From positions 930,001 through 994,000 of the forward strand of contig NZ_WOTN01000002.1 in assembly GCF_010993745.1 (NCBI RefSeq): a DNA stretch of 64,000 nt, written 5' to 3'. The notes beneath the pieces were generated by a model, which saw only the letters and a program-made list of their open reading frames with translations, did not search any database and had not been told where the DNA came from. This document shows, in pieces, positions 15,649-24,440 of this stretch. Source of the DNA: Fodinicola acaciae (GTDB taxonomy: Bacteria; Actinomycetota; Actinomycetes; Mycobacteriales; HKI-0501). A program made the translations under genes and the position numbers. The first letter of the stretch is position 1. Each line of letters opens with the position of its first letter.

Positions 15649-18108
15649 CTAACACGGGTGCAGCGCGAGCAATACGTTCGATGCCTTGCCGACGAGCTCA
15701 CGCATCGGCAGGTGTCGAGCCTTCTTGCTGGCCTCGGTCTTCAGCAACCGTGCTTCCACCGGAAACTGGTCGTTGGCCTTCCGGGTGCGTACGGCCACCG
15801 CTCGACGAACTCGTCGAGCGTTGGCCGCGAGATGTTCCTCGTCGACGCGGCCAAACTCGTCGACCAGGCGGTCCTGCCGCTCTCCGGCGAAATCCCGCAA
15901 CGTCGCGCTACCTAGCCGGAATTCCTCGTCCAGGGATCTCAGCCAGGCATACCGGAGTTGCCGAGCGGCCTGTTCGGAGGAGCAGTTTTTCCTGGCGATA
16001 TCAGCGAGCAGATCGTCCAGGCCAAACCGGGAGAACGTGCGACGAAGGCGGGAGATCTCGGGAAGTTGGAAAAGCATGTCCCGATCGCCTTGCAGCTTTT
16101 CCAGGGTCGAGCGCACCACCGGCTGCGTCTGCTTTTGCAGGTCGGGGATCCTCGCGCACATGGCGACTGCGGCAAGCTGACGCCTCGCGGTCTGGTAGGT
16201 GGACATCACAGCGGCGAGTCCGGCAACCGTCCGCGGGCTGGAGTTCGCGCCACCGATCCTGTGCCATTCACGCTGTTGATGGACGATCTTGGTGAGTTCG
16301 GCGTGTAGGGCGGCTTTGGATCGAATGCCGAGGAGGCAGTTGGACCGCGCCAGCTTGACCAGCGCCCGTCGTTGCAACCATGGCAATCGCTGACCCAGCT
16401 TCGCGCGTTCACCACGCGATGCGGTAGCCGCGTGCATGCCGTTCACATCCAGCGAAAAGATCGCCTCGGAAAAAGTGCGTACGCTGTTCGCGACGCCGTC
16501 GAGCAGGGCGAGCAGATGGTCCCATCCCTCGATGGTCGTGGGTTCAGGCAGGCCGGCCTGCCCGGCGACGTAGCGGACCTGGTCGTTGCTGTCTTGCAAC
16601 GATCGCCCGGCGAGCTCGTCGAGTTCGAGGAGCACAGACCGGATCGCATCTGTGTCTGGCAATTCAGCCCGCCACCAGGGCGTGTCCTCGCGGAGGACTC
16701 GAGGACCACCGATCTCCACGAATTTCCTGAGGTCGTCCTCCAGTTGGCCGATGACGTTCGCGTCGACAGCTTCCAGGTGCGGTTCGCGGATTTTCTTGCT
16801 GGTGGCGGCTGTTGGCCCAAGAGCCAGGATCCGCTCGCGCACCTCGAAGGCGCTGACGTTCCACGGCGGCCGTTTCTCGTGGAGTTCCTTGACGTGGTTG
16901 TTGAGTTGAGCTCTGCGATCGGCCAACCGTCGATGGCAGTCGGACGCGTCGACCGGCGGCTCCGAGGTCACTCGTTCCAGGCCGGTCAGCAGCCGCTTCG
17001 CGACGTCTCGCTTGCTCAGCCGCGATTGATGCAGGTCGAACACCAGGCCAGACAGCTCGACCGCGGCCAGTCGATCGGTGACGGCTTCGATCGCCGCTCT
17101 CTTCTCCGCGACGAAAAGGACACGTTTCCCTGTCGCGGCGGCGCCGGCGATGATGTTCGCGATGGTCTGGCTCTTGCCGGTCCCGGGCGGTCCTTCGATG
17201 AGTACGTGCTGATCGGCCAGGGCCGCGTAGATGGCGTGGTGCTGCGACGAATCGGCATCGTGGACGAGGAACTCGTTCTCCGGTCTGAGCCGGTCAGCGC
17301 CGGGTGGCTGAAAGCTCCCGGCGTCCGCGAACACCTGGTCGATCGCGGGTTGATGTCCGGCGATCGCCGCGATCAGGTCATGTCGGGCCAAGAGCGCTCG
17401 GCCGTCGACCGATCGCAGGTCGCGGACCATCGGGAGTTTCTCGTAGTTGAAGAGGCCGACCAGGACATCTCTGTCCACGTCGAGCCGTATTCCCTGCCGG
17501 GAGGCGATGTCTCGGAGCTCGGCGAAGACCCGTTCGACCTGTTCCTGCGGGTCGACTACCTCGGAGAGCAGATTCGCGATTTTGGCGGTGAACGCGTCGG
17601 AGTCCAACTCCAGGCCGTATTCAGTCTCCAGAGCGTAGAGCAGCACCTCGTTCAGCTCGGGATCCGTGCCGGCCTGCAGACTGAAGTCTGCCTCCGTGCT
17701 GCTCTTCGCGGTAATCGTTATGCCGCGAAGGAGAAGCGGAGCGTGCAGCTGCAACGTTGCTGAGCGGCCCGTTGAGCTTGGTGTGGTGACGAAACCAGCG
17801 GCCATGCGGCCGATCTCGATCCCCTGCTCCTCGGTGAACTCCCGGATCCTTCGACGCAGACCGCGAGCTCGCGTGCAGGCGTCGCGGTGCGCGGTCTCCT
17901 CCGGAAAGAGCCTTACGAGCCCAGTTTTCTGGCCGCCAAACAAACTTGTCATGCCGACGGCATCGGCGGTTGTCAGGTCGAGGCAGGTCGTCTTGGTGAT
18001 CCGGAAGTTCAGCAATGTGTTTCTGCTGCTCAGATCGATCAGCTCATTGGCCCAGACGTCAACCATCCGGTCCATCAGCTCCGAGCGTCGAATATCGCTT
18101 CCAGGCAT
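15649..18108 (-). CDS. N-terminal part of a DUF4011-type SF1 helicase, ended by an in-frame TAG
   Basis: The first residues (ANELIDLSSRNTLLNFR) are the hallmark of the DUF4011 domain. Walker A, GPPGTGKSQT, lies at about 306-315 and is followed by VLFVAEKRAAIE (motif Ia). The frame runs through a long helical insertion and ends LLALHPC-TAG. In relatives this point reads PCW followed by xMSPL, so TAG stands where a Trp codon (TGG) is expected, and the downstream frame continues without any shift. Joined, the two parts make a protein of about 1340 residues. GGGGAG lies 7 nt before ATG 18108. Usually such proteins act in anti-phage defence or DNA restriction. Confidence 0.8.
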   Translation of the reverse strand: MPGSDIRRSELMDRMVDVWANELIDLSSRNTLLNFRITKTTCLDLTTADAVGMTSLFGGQKTGLVRLFPEETAHRDACTRARGLRRRIREFTEEQGIEIGRMAAGFVTTPSSTGRSATLQLHAPLLLRGITITAKSSTEADFSLQAGTDPELNEVLLYALETEYGLELDSDAFTAKIANLLSEVVDPQEQVERVFAELRDIASRQGIRLDVDRDVLVGLFNYEKLPMVRDLRSVDGRALLARHDLIAAIAGHQPAIDQVFADAGSFQPPGADRLRPENEFLVHDADSSQHHAIYAALADQHVLIEGPPGTGKSQTIANIIAGAAATGKRVLFVAEKRAAIEAVTDRLAAVELSGLVFDLHQSRLSKRDVAKRLLTGLERVTSEPPVDASDCHRRLADRRAQLNNHVKELHEKRPPWNVSAFEVRERILALGPTAATSKKIREPHLEAVDANVIGQLEDDLRKFVEIGGPRVLREDTPWWRAELPDTDAIRSVLLELDELAGRSLQDSNDQVRYVAGQAGLPEPTTIEGWDHLLALLDGVANSVRTFSEAIFSLDVNGMHAATASRGERAKLGQRLPWLQRRALVKLARSNCLLGIRSKAALHAELTKIVHQQREWHRIGGANSSPRTVAGLAAVMSTYQTARRQLAAVAMCARIPDLQKQTQPVVRSTLEKLQGDRDMLFQLPEISRLRRTFSRFGLDDLLADIARKNCSSEQAARQLRYAWLRSLDEEFRLGSATLRDFAGERQDRLVDEFGRVDEEHLAANARRVRRAVAVRTRKANDQFPVEARLLKTEASKKARHLPMRELVGKASNVLLALHPC

Positions 18109-18182
18109 GACCGTCTCCCCTCGACGATGCTGCGCTGGCTTCCGTTACCGGCACCAGGCTCACCGATCGAGGCGAGCTATTT

Positions 18183-18212
18183 AGTATGCACAGGGAGTAG
18201 CGGCCGTGTCAC
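18183..18212 (-). promoter_or_regulatory. Candidate sigma-70 promoter of the helicase-HEPN operon
   Basis: On the minus strand GTGACA (18212-18207) and CATACT (18188-18183) are separated by 18 bp. The match is five and four of six to the -35 and -10 consensus. The transcript would have a leader of about 70 nt with a GGGGAG ribosome site. This is more AT-rich than the leaderless promoters elsewhere in the window. Confidence 0.45.
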
Positions 18213-18314
18213 CCTACAATTATCCAGTCCGGTAGGGGACAATGACCCGCTTCGGTTCGACCGAACGGTGAAAAGGTTGCTTTCCTTCCGTGGCGATCTG
18301 GGATTTTTCTCCGT

Positions 18315-20321
18315 TCAGCTGTGGGCGTCTGGGGTGAGGCGGTCGTTGAGGAACTGGAAGGTGAGGGCCCAGCGGAAGGCCAGCTGCTCGTTGTCGGCGG
18401 CGGCGCCGTGGCCGCCTTCGATGTTCTCGTAGTAGGACACGTCATAGCCGTGCTCGCGCAGCAGCGCCACCATTTTCCTGGCGTGGCCGGGATGTACGCG
18501 GTCGTCGCGGGTGGAGCTGAGGAACAACACCGGCGGATACGGCTGGTTGGCGCGTACGTTCTGATAAGGCGAGTACGTGCTGATGAAATCCCAGTCGGCC
18601 GGCTCGTCCGGATCGCCGTACTCGGCCATCCACGACGCACCGGCCAGCAGCAGGTGATAGCGCTTCATGTCCAGCAGCGGCACGGCGCAGACGATCGCGC
18701 CGAAATGCTCCGGATAGCGGGTGAGCATGACCCCCATCAGAAGCCCGCCGTTGCTGCCGCCGTTGATGCCGAGCCGGTGCGGCTCGGCGATGCCGCGCTC
18801 CCGCAGATCCTTCGCGACGGCGACGAAATCCTCGTACACCTTCGGCCGGTTCTCGCGGATCACCGACTGATGCCACTGCGGTCCGTACTCGCCGCCGCCG
18901 CGGATGTTGGCCACCACGTACGTGCCGCCTCTGGCCAGCCAGCCGCGCCCGATCACCCCGCTGTAGGCCGGCCGCATCGAGATCTCGAAGCCGCCGTATC
19001 CGCTGAGCAGCACCGGACCGGTCGGAGCTCCAGCCTTTCCCACCACGAAATACGGGATCTTCGTGCCGTCGGCCGAGGTGGCGAAATGCTGGCGTACGGA
19101 AATGCCGTCGGTGTCGAAGAACGCCGGGGCCTGCTTCAGGACCTCCGGATTTTCACCGACCCGGCCGTAAAGCAGCGTCGACGGTTGTGTGTATCCGGTG
19201 GAGTTCAACAGAAACTCGTCGTTGTCGTCCGGGTTGGTGTCCATCACGTCGATGCTGCCGGCTTCGGCAAGGCCGGACAGCGGCTCGCGTTTCCAGCCGG
19301 ATTCCGACGGTGTCAACACCTCGATGCGGGTTTTCACGTCCGACAAGGTGGTGAGCAGGAGGTGGTGGCGGGTCCAGGAATGATAGGTCAGCGACGTGTT
19401 CGGTGTCGGTTCGAAAAGCATTTCCAGGTCGCGTGAGCCGGCCATGAAGTCGTCGAACCTGGTGACCAACAACGCGCCGGCTGGAAAGGTCATCCAGTCC
19501 GTACGCAGCTGGATCGTCAGCCATTCGCGATGCACGTCGATCTCGGTGTCGTCGGGGACCTCGATCTTGACGAGATCGTCCGGCGTACGAAGGAACTTCT
19601 CGCTGGAATAGAAGTCGGTCGAGCGGATGACGAAATCCCGTTCGAAGCCCTCGGTCGGATCGTGGCTGGCACTGACCGCGATGTCCTCCGGCTTGCCCTC
19701 GAAGACGGTGACCGCCTCCGACAGCGGGGTGCCGCGCCGCCATTCCTTGACGATCCGCGGATATCCGGAGGCGGTCAGCGAGCCGGTGCCGAAGTCGGTG
19801 CCGACGTACACCCGGTCGATGTCGATCCAGCCGATGTTGCTTTTGGCCTCCGGCAGGGTGAAACCGTCGGCGACGAACGTACGCGCGTCGAGGTCGAACT
19901 CGCGCACGACGACGGCGTCGGCGCCGCCGCGGGACAGCGAGACCAGTGCGCGGCGGTAGTCGGGTTTGAGCAGGTCGGCACCCTGCCAGACCCATTTCTC
20001 CGACTCGGCCGCGCCGAGCGCGTCGACGTCGATCAGCACGTCCCAGGCCGGCTCTGCCTTGCGGTATTCGGCCAGCGTGGTCCGCCGCCACAGGCCACGT
20101 GGATGGTCCTCGTCCTGCCAGAGGTTGTAGACATGGTCGCCGCGGCGCCGCACGTACGGGATGCGGTCCCTGGCGTCCAGTACGTCGCGGATCTCCCGGT
20201 TGAGCGCGTCGAAGCCGGGGCGGCCGGTCAGCGCGGCGGTCGCCTCCGCGTTGCGCTCGCGTACCCAGTCCAGCGACCGGTCTGCGGTCAGATCCTCAAG
20301 CCAGAGATGCGGGTCAGTCAT
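18315..20321 (-). CDS. Prolyl oligopeptidase (S9A family serine peptidase)
   Basis: The 668-residue protein starts MTDPHLWLEDL, the typical start of the S9A beta-propeller domain. The C-terminal alpha/beta-hydrolase domain carries GINGGSNGGLLMG with the nucleophile Ser (about residue 523) and a late EGGHGAAAD with the catalytic His (about 636). STRDDRVHP supplies the Asp loop. It would hydrolyse proline-containing oligopeptides in the cytoplasm, as there is no signal peptide. ATG 20321 is chosen because the frame upstream runs into a repeat element. The gene is followed after about 200 bp by the divergent-running defence operon. Confidence 0.9.
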   Translation of the reverse strand: MTDPHLWLEDLTADRSLDWVRERNAEATAALTGRPGFDALNREIRDVLDARDRIPYVRRRGDHVYNLWQDEDHPRGLWRRTTLAEYRKAEPAWDVLIDVDALGAAESEKWVWQGADLLKPDYRRALVSLSRGGADAVVVREFDLDARTFVADGFTLPEAKSNIGWIDIDRVYVGTDFGTGSLTASGYPRIVKEWRRGTPLSEAVTVFEGKPEDIAVSASHDPTEGFERDFVIRSTDFYSSEKFLRTPDDLVKIEVPDDTEIDVHREWLTIQLRTDWMTFPAGALLVTRFDDFMAGSRDLEMLFEPTPNTSLTYHSWTRHHLLLTTLSDVKTRIEVLTPSESGWKREPLSGLAEAGSIDVMDTNPDDNDEFLLNSTGYTQPSTLLYGRVGENPEVLKQAPAFFDTDGISVRQHFATSADGTKIPYFVVGKAGAPTGPVLLSGYGGFEISMRPAYSGVIGRGWLARGGTYVVANIRGGGEYGPQWHQSVIRENRPKVYEDFVAVAKDLRERGIAEPHRLGINGGSNGGLLMGVMLTRYPEHFGAIVCAVPLLDMKRYHLLLAGASWMAEYGDPDEPADWDFISTYSPYQNVRANQPYPPVLFLSSTRDDRVHPGHARKMVALLREHGYDVSYYENIEGGHGAAADNEQLAFRWALTFQFLNDRLTPDAHS

Positions 20322-20370
20322 GCCGAAAGTCTGCCTGCCAACGCCCCCGAACGGCAGCGCGGGTCGCCAA

Positions 20371-20719
20371 CTACCCGCTACGGCGAGAAACTGTCGTACC
20401 CCTGTGGCAATTTCGGCCCCCACCCAGATCGGGTGGGGGGTGGGTTCGCGTGGTTACTTACATAAGTTCGAAGTTGATCTTGGGTTCGCGATGTAACGCT
20501 AAACGCCCCATATGTACGATTGTCGGATGCACGCAAGGCCCCCTTGCGTGCGTCCAGCGCACGCATGGCCCCCATGCGTGCATGGAGGCTGTGGCGGCTG
20601 AGACCCATGTGACTGGCGGGGCTGTTGTTTTTCGCCATTGCTTGCAACCTCTCAGACCCACCCCCCACCCGGTCTGGGTGGGGGCCAACATTGGCGGGTG
20701 GGTATGACAGTTACGGCGC
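20371..20719. mobile_element. Full-length composite palindromic repeat (MITE-like), ~350 bp
   Basis: The left end CTACCCGCTACGGCGAGAAA is the inverse of the more degenerate right end TATGACAGTTACGGCGC. Inside come a CCCCCACCC-AGATC-GGGTGGGGGG hairpin, a segment GTGGTTACTTACATAAG, two perfect palindromes (GCACGCAAGG-CCC-CCTTGCGTGC at 20529-20551 and GCACGCATGG-CCC-CCATGCGTGC at 20559-20581), then the mirrored right half. It lies between the peptidase gene's start and the TetR gene's stop. No transposase is encoded. Confidence 0.82.
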
Positions 20720-20749
20720 GGGGGTGCGGTTGGTCAGCATTGCCAACGG

Positions 20750-21340
20750 TCAGGCGGCCGGGGTGGTCCAGTCGACGCTGTCGAGGAGTTCGGTGACCAC
20801 CTCGATGATCGCCGGCTCGAGTTGGTCGGTCGGTGTGTCCTTCATGCTGAAGCGGCTCAGCTGTACGGAGAACAGCGCGACCCGGATGCGCAGCTTGTCG
20901 GCGATCGACGCGTCCGGCGGGGTGAGGGTGTTGACCAGTTCGATGAGCTTGTCGCGCATCTGCTCGCCGACCTTGAGCTCGCGCATGGCCGGCTGGTTCT
21001 CCTGGTAGAGCCGCATCACCAGGGTGCCGCTCCTGGAGTTCTGCACATAGCGCTCGGCGATCGCGCGGCGGCCTTCGCGGGTGCGCGGCTGGTCCTTGGC
21101 CCATCGGACGAAGTCGTCCATGCCGTCGTACATGTCCTCGAAGACGGACGCGACGATCGCCTCTTTGCTCTTGAAGTGGTAATAAAGCGCGGCCTTGGTG
21201 ACACCGAGCCGCTCGGCGATCTCGCGCAGCGACGTCTTGTCATAGCCGTACTCACCGAACAGCTCCAGCGCGACCTGCTGGATCCGCTGACGGGTGCCTG
21301 ACCGCGTCGCGGTCGACGTGTCGTCTGTCACCACACTCAC
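20750..21340 (-). CDS. TetR-family transcriptional regulator, probable repressor of the adjacent efflux pump
   Basis: The N-terminal ~60 residues are a TetR helix-turn-helix: RIQQVALELFGEYGYDKTSL followed by REIAERLGVTKAALYYHFKS. The rest is a helical ligand-binding domain with EQMRDKLIELV. The 196-residue length is normal. The gene is divergent from a DHA2 drug efflux gene with an operator-like inverted repeat between them, the usual layout for a repressor induced by the pump's substrate. The start is GTG 21340. Confidence 0.88.
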   Translation of the reverse strand: MSVVTDDTSTATRSGTRQRIQQVALELFGEYGYDKTSLREIAERLGVTKAALYYHFKSKEAIVASVFEDMYDGMDDFVRWAKDQPRTREGRRAIAERYVQNSRSGTLVMRLYQENQPAMRELKVGEQMRDKLIELVNTLTPPDASIADKLRIRVALFSVQLSRFSMKDTPTDQLEPAIIEVVTELLDSVDWTTPAA

Positions 21341-21345
21341 CTTAC

Positions 21346-21413
21346 TTACTTGACGACCGGCTAGTAGCAGCTTACCGTACGACTAGTAAGTGAGCTAGCC
21401 GGCCGACAAGTAA
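21346..21413. promoter_or_regulatory. Inverted-repeat operator region between tetR-type gene and DHA2 pump gene
   Basis: TTACTTGACGACCGGCTAG (21346-21364) and CTAGCCGGCCGACAAGTAA (21395-21413) are reverse complements at 17 of 19 positions. Between them CTTAC...GTAAG (21371-21390) forms a smaller inverted repeat. The arms cover both expected promoters, so binding by the TetR-type protein would shut both genes. Confidence 0.65.
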
Positions 21414-21438
21414 ACATCGTCTTTACTGGAGAATACTG

Positions 21439-23064
21439 ATGACAGCCAACACCACGCACGCGGCGCCGCGACGCCGTGGTGGCGCACACGAAGCGCCGGA
21501 GGACGCGACGCCACCCTCCAGGGGGCGGATGTACGTCATCCTCACCGGCGTCATGCTAGCGATGCTGCTGGCAATGCTGGACAACATGATCGTCAACACC
21601 GCGCTGCCGCGGATCGTCGGTGACCTCGGTGGCCTCAGCCACCTGTCCTGGGTGGTGACCGCGTACGTGCTCGCCTCCACGGTGGCCACGCCGATCTGGG
21701 GGAAGCTCGGCGACCTCTACAGCCGCAAGGGTACGTTCATCGCCTCGATCCTGGTCTTCCTGGCCGGCTCGGTGCTCTCGGGCGCGGCGCACAGCATGTT
21801 CGAGCTGATCGCCTTCCGCGCGCTGCAGGGGCTCGGTGGCGGCGGCCTGATGGTCGGCGCGATGTCGATCATGGGTGCGTTGGTGCCGCCGCGTGAGCGC
21901 GGTCGCTACCAGGGTCTGATGGCGGCGGTCATGCCGCTGGCGATGATCGGCGGTCCGCTGCTCGGTGGCTTCATCACCGACCACCTGGACTGGCGCTGGG
22001 CCTTCTACGTGAACATCCCGGTCGGCATCCTGGCCCTGGCGGTCGTGGTCCTGACGCTGAAGCTGCCGAAGTCGACGGTCAAGGCCTCGATCGACTACCT
22101 CGGCGTCGCCGTACTGAGCGTCGGCATCACCGCGTTGGTGCTGCTGACGACGTGGGGTGGCACCGAGTACGCGTGGGGCTCGTGGCAGATCATCGGCCTC
22201 GGCGTCCTCGCGGTCGTGTCGCTGGTCGCCTTCGTGTTCGTCGAACGGCGCGCGAAGGAACCGATCATGCCGCTCAGCCTGTTCCGCAACCGCAACTTCG
22301 CGCTCGCCTCGGTGCTGGGTTTCCTGGTCGGCTTCGCGATGTTCGGCGCGACCACCTTCCTGCCGCAGTATCAGCAGATGGTGCAGGGTGACAGCGCCAC
22401 CCAGAGCGGTCTCGCGCTGATCCCGCTGATGCTGTCGTCGGTGATCGTCGGCCTGATCGTGGGCCAGGTGACGACGCGTACGGGCCGCTATCGCGCGTTT
22501 CCGATCATCGGTGGCGCGGTCATGACGATCGGCATGGTGGCGCTGGCGCAGCTGACCGTCGACACGACGCACACCATGGCCAGCCTGCTGATGATCCCGC
22601 TCGGCCTCGGCATGGGTTTCCTGATGCAGACGACGATGCTGATCACGCAGAACAGCGTGTCGGTACGCGACATGGGGGTCGCCTCCTCGGCCGCCACGTT
22701 CTTCCGGCAGATAGGCGGCTCGATCGGTGTGTCCCTGTTCGGCGCGATCTTCAGCTCGCGGCTGACCGCCTCGCTGACCGACAGCGTCGGCTCGGCGACC
22801 GCGGAGAAGCTGACCGGCGGCGGTGCGCGGCTCAGCCCGGCGCTGCTGGACAAGCTGCCGGACGCGATCCACCACGCGTACAGCGCGGCCATCGTCGACG
22901 GCGTGCAGACGCTGTTCTGGTGGGCCGTGCCGATCACCGCGATCGCCTTCGTGGTGGCGTGGTTCATCAAGGAGGTCCCGCTGCGCGGCGGCGACGCTCC
23001 GAAGGCGCCGGCGATCGTCAAGCAGCGCGAGCCAGCCGACGCGCTCGTCGCCGCCGTCGACTGA
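21439..23064 (+). CDS. DHA2-family (14-TM) MFS drug efflux transporter, EmrB/QacA type
   Basis: The 541-residue protein has an N-terminal cytoplasmic stretch and about 14 hydrophobic segments. Motif A/C-like features of drug/H+ antiporters are visible: MLDNMIVNTALPRI in TM1, WVVTAYVLASTV, GKLGDLYSRKG (motif A) and ALQGLGGGGLM, with GPLLGGFITD (motif C) in TM5. It would export drugs in exchange for protons. A GGAGAA ribosome site precedes ATG 21439. Control by the divergent TetR gene is likely; a strong hairpin follows the stop. Confidence 0.9.
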   Translation: MTANTTHAAPRRRGGAHEAPEDATPPSRGRMYVILTGVMLAMLLAMLDNMIVNTALPRIVGDLGGLSHLSWVVTAYVLASTVATPIWGKLGDLYSRKGTFIASILVFLAGSVLSGAAHSMFELIAFRALQGLGGGGLMVGAMSIMGALVPPRERGRYQGLMAAVMPLAMIGGPLLGGFITDHLDWRWAFYVNIPVGILALAVVVLTLKLPKSTVKASIDYLGVAVLSVGITALVLLTTWGGTEYAWGSWQIIGLGVLAVVSLVAFVFVERRAKEPIMPLSLFRNRNFALASVLGFLVGFAMFGATTFLPQYQQMVQGDSATQSGLALIPLMLSSVIVGLIVGQVTTRTGRYRAFPIIGGAVMTIGMVALAQLTVDTTHTMASLLMIPLGLGMGFLMQTTMLITQNSVSVRDMGVASSAATFFRQIGGSIGVSLFGAIFSSRLTASLTDSVGSATAEKLTGGGARLSPALLDKLPDAIHHAYSAAIVDGVQTLFWWAVPITAIAFVVAWFIKEVPLRGGDAPKAPAIVKQREPADALVAAVD

Positions 23065-23072
23065 TCGTCGGC

Positions 23073-23119
23073 CGCAGGGTCGCCCTACGTGCACCAGTCG
23101 CACGCGGGGCGACCCTGCG
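23073..23119 (+). terminator. Strong stem-loop after the DHA2 gene
   Basis: CGCAGGGTCGCCC (23073-23085) pairs perfectly with GGGCGACCCTGCG (23107-23119) and the 21-nt loop contains a further GTGC/GCAC pair. It starts 9 bp after the stop codon. No T-run is present, as is common for actinobacterial terminators. Confidence 0.7.
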
Positions 23120-23142
23120 ACCGAACCGCGGGTGACGGACTG

Positions 23143-23172
23143 TTGTCTTTACGCATTCTTGACAGATAGGTT
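23143..23172 (+). promoter_or_regulatory. Candidate promoter of the tad operon
   Basis: TTGTCT (23143-23148) and TAGGTT (23167-23172) are spaced by 18 bp ahead of tadA. An exact TTGACA also occurs at 23159-23164 but has no convincing -10 box at 17 bp. The choice between them is uncertain. Confidence 0.35.
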
Positions 23173-23207
23173 GTTACGCGACAAAAGAGACAGGCGGCTA
23201 CGGGGGC

Positions 23208-24440
23208 GTGGCGGTGGACGCGGCGACCGGGATCCTCGGTACGGAGGTGCGGGAGCTGGTCCGCCGCCGCGGCCTGGATCCGGTCCGCGAGCCGGCCGCG
23301 GTACGCCGACTGATCGAGGAAGCGCTGTCCGACTACGCCGACCGCGCGCTTTCCGGCGGGCTGCCGCCGCTGCTGGACGCGCCGGCGGCCGCTCGTACGA
23401 TCTTCGACGCGGTCGCCGGAATCGGTCCGCTGCAACGGTTTCTGGACGATCCGGAGATCGAGGAGGTGTGGGTCAACGGCCCCGGCCGGGTGTTCGTCGC
23501 GCGCCGCGGCCGCAGCGAGCTGACCAACACGATCCTGTCCGCGGGCCAGGTCCGCGACCTGGTCGAGCGGATGCTGAAGGGCACCGGCCGGCGGATCGAC
23601 CTGTCGATGCCGTTCGTGGACGCGACGCTGGTCGACGGCTCGCGGCTGCACGTCGTCATTCCGGACATCACACGCGAACACTGGGCCGTCAACATCCGGA
23701 AGTTCGTCGTACGGGCCAGCAGCCTCGAACAACTGTGCAGCCTCGGCACGCTGAGCGCGCCGGCGGCACGTTTTCTGGAGGCGACGGTCGCCGCCGGCCT
23801 CAACGTGATCGTCAGCGGTGGTACGCAGGCCGGCAAGACGACACTGCTCAACTGCCTGGCGGCCGCGGTTCCGGCCAGCGAACGGATCATCAGCTGCGAG
23901 GAGGTCTTCGAGCTGAAGTTCTCCGCCGCCGACTGGGTCGCTTTGCAGACACGGCAACCCAATCTGGAAGGCACCGGTGAGATTCCGTTGCGGCGGCTGG
24001 TGAAAGAGGCGCTGCGGATGCGGCCGAGCCGGATCATCGTCGGCGAGGTGCGCCAGGCCGAATGCCTCGACCTGCTGATCGCGCTCAACAGCGGCCTGCC
24101 CGGAATGGCCAGCATTCACGCCAACTCCGCGCGTGAGGCGGTGACCAAGCTGTGTACGCTTCCGTTGCTGGCCGGCGAAAACGTGACGACCGGTTTCGTC
24201 GTGCCGACCGTCGCGGCCTGTGTCGACGTCGTTGTGCACATCGAGTCCGACGGCAGTGGCCGGCGGCGCGTACGCGAGATCGTCGCGGTGACCGGCCGCG
24301 CCGAGAACAGCGTCGTGGAAACGGCGGAGTTGTTCGCGACCTCGGACGGGCGGCTGACCCGGTCGAGCGGTTATCCGCCGCATCCGTCCCGATACGCGCG
24401 TGCCGGCTTCGACCTGGTCCGGCTGCTTGGCGCCGGCTGA
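23208..24440 (+). CDS. tadA: Tad pilus assembly ATPase TadA/CpaF
   Basis: This is a PilT/VirB11-like secretion ATPase that powers assembly of Flp-type (Tad) pili at the inner face of the membrane. The 410-residue protein has the CpaF N-terminal region (IEEVWVNGPGRVFVARRGR), Walker A in SGGTQAGKTTLLN near residue 205, the Asp box EVFELK, Walker B in IIVGEVRQAE and the His box GMASIHANS. The start is GTG 23208, with GTG 23214 as alternative; the ribosome site is weak. It overlaps tadB by one base. Confidence 0.9.
   Translation: MAVDAATGILGTEVRELVRRRGLDPVREPAAVRRLIEEALSDYADRALSGGLPPLLDAPAAARTIFDAVAGIGPLQRFLDDPEIEEVWVNGPGRVFVARRGRSELTNTILSAGQVRDLVERMLKGTGRRIDLSMPFVDATLVDGSRLHVVIPDITREHWAVNIRKFVVRASSLEQLCSLGTLSAPAARFLEATVAAGLNVIVSGGTQAGKTTLLNCLAAAVPASERIISCEEVFELKFSAADWVALQTRQPNLEGTGEIPLRRLVKEALRMRPSRIIVGEVRQAECLDLLIALNSGLPGMASIHANSAREAVTKLCTLPLLAGENVTTGFVVPTVAACVDVVVHIESDGSGRRRVREIVAVTGRAENSVVETAELFATSDGRLTRSSGYPPHPSRYARAGFDLVRLLGAG

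Noticed and set aside
15646-15651. Selenocysteine/pyrrolysine-type recoding at the helicase TAG
   Set aside because: No pyl genes are visible in the window and relatives have Trp at this place, so a TGG-to-TAG change is simpler.
24152-24439. Upstream extensions of the tadB and tadC frames
   Set aside because: They read through the preceding genes in another frame; the ATG starts that overlap the preceding stops give the normal protein lengths.
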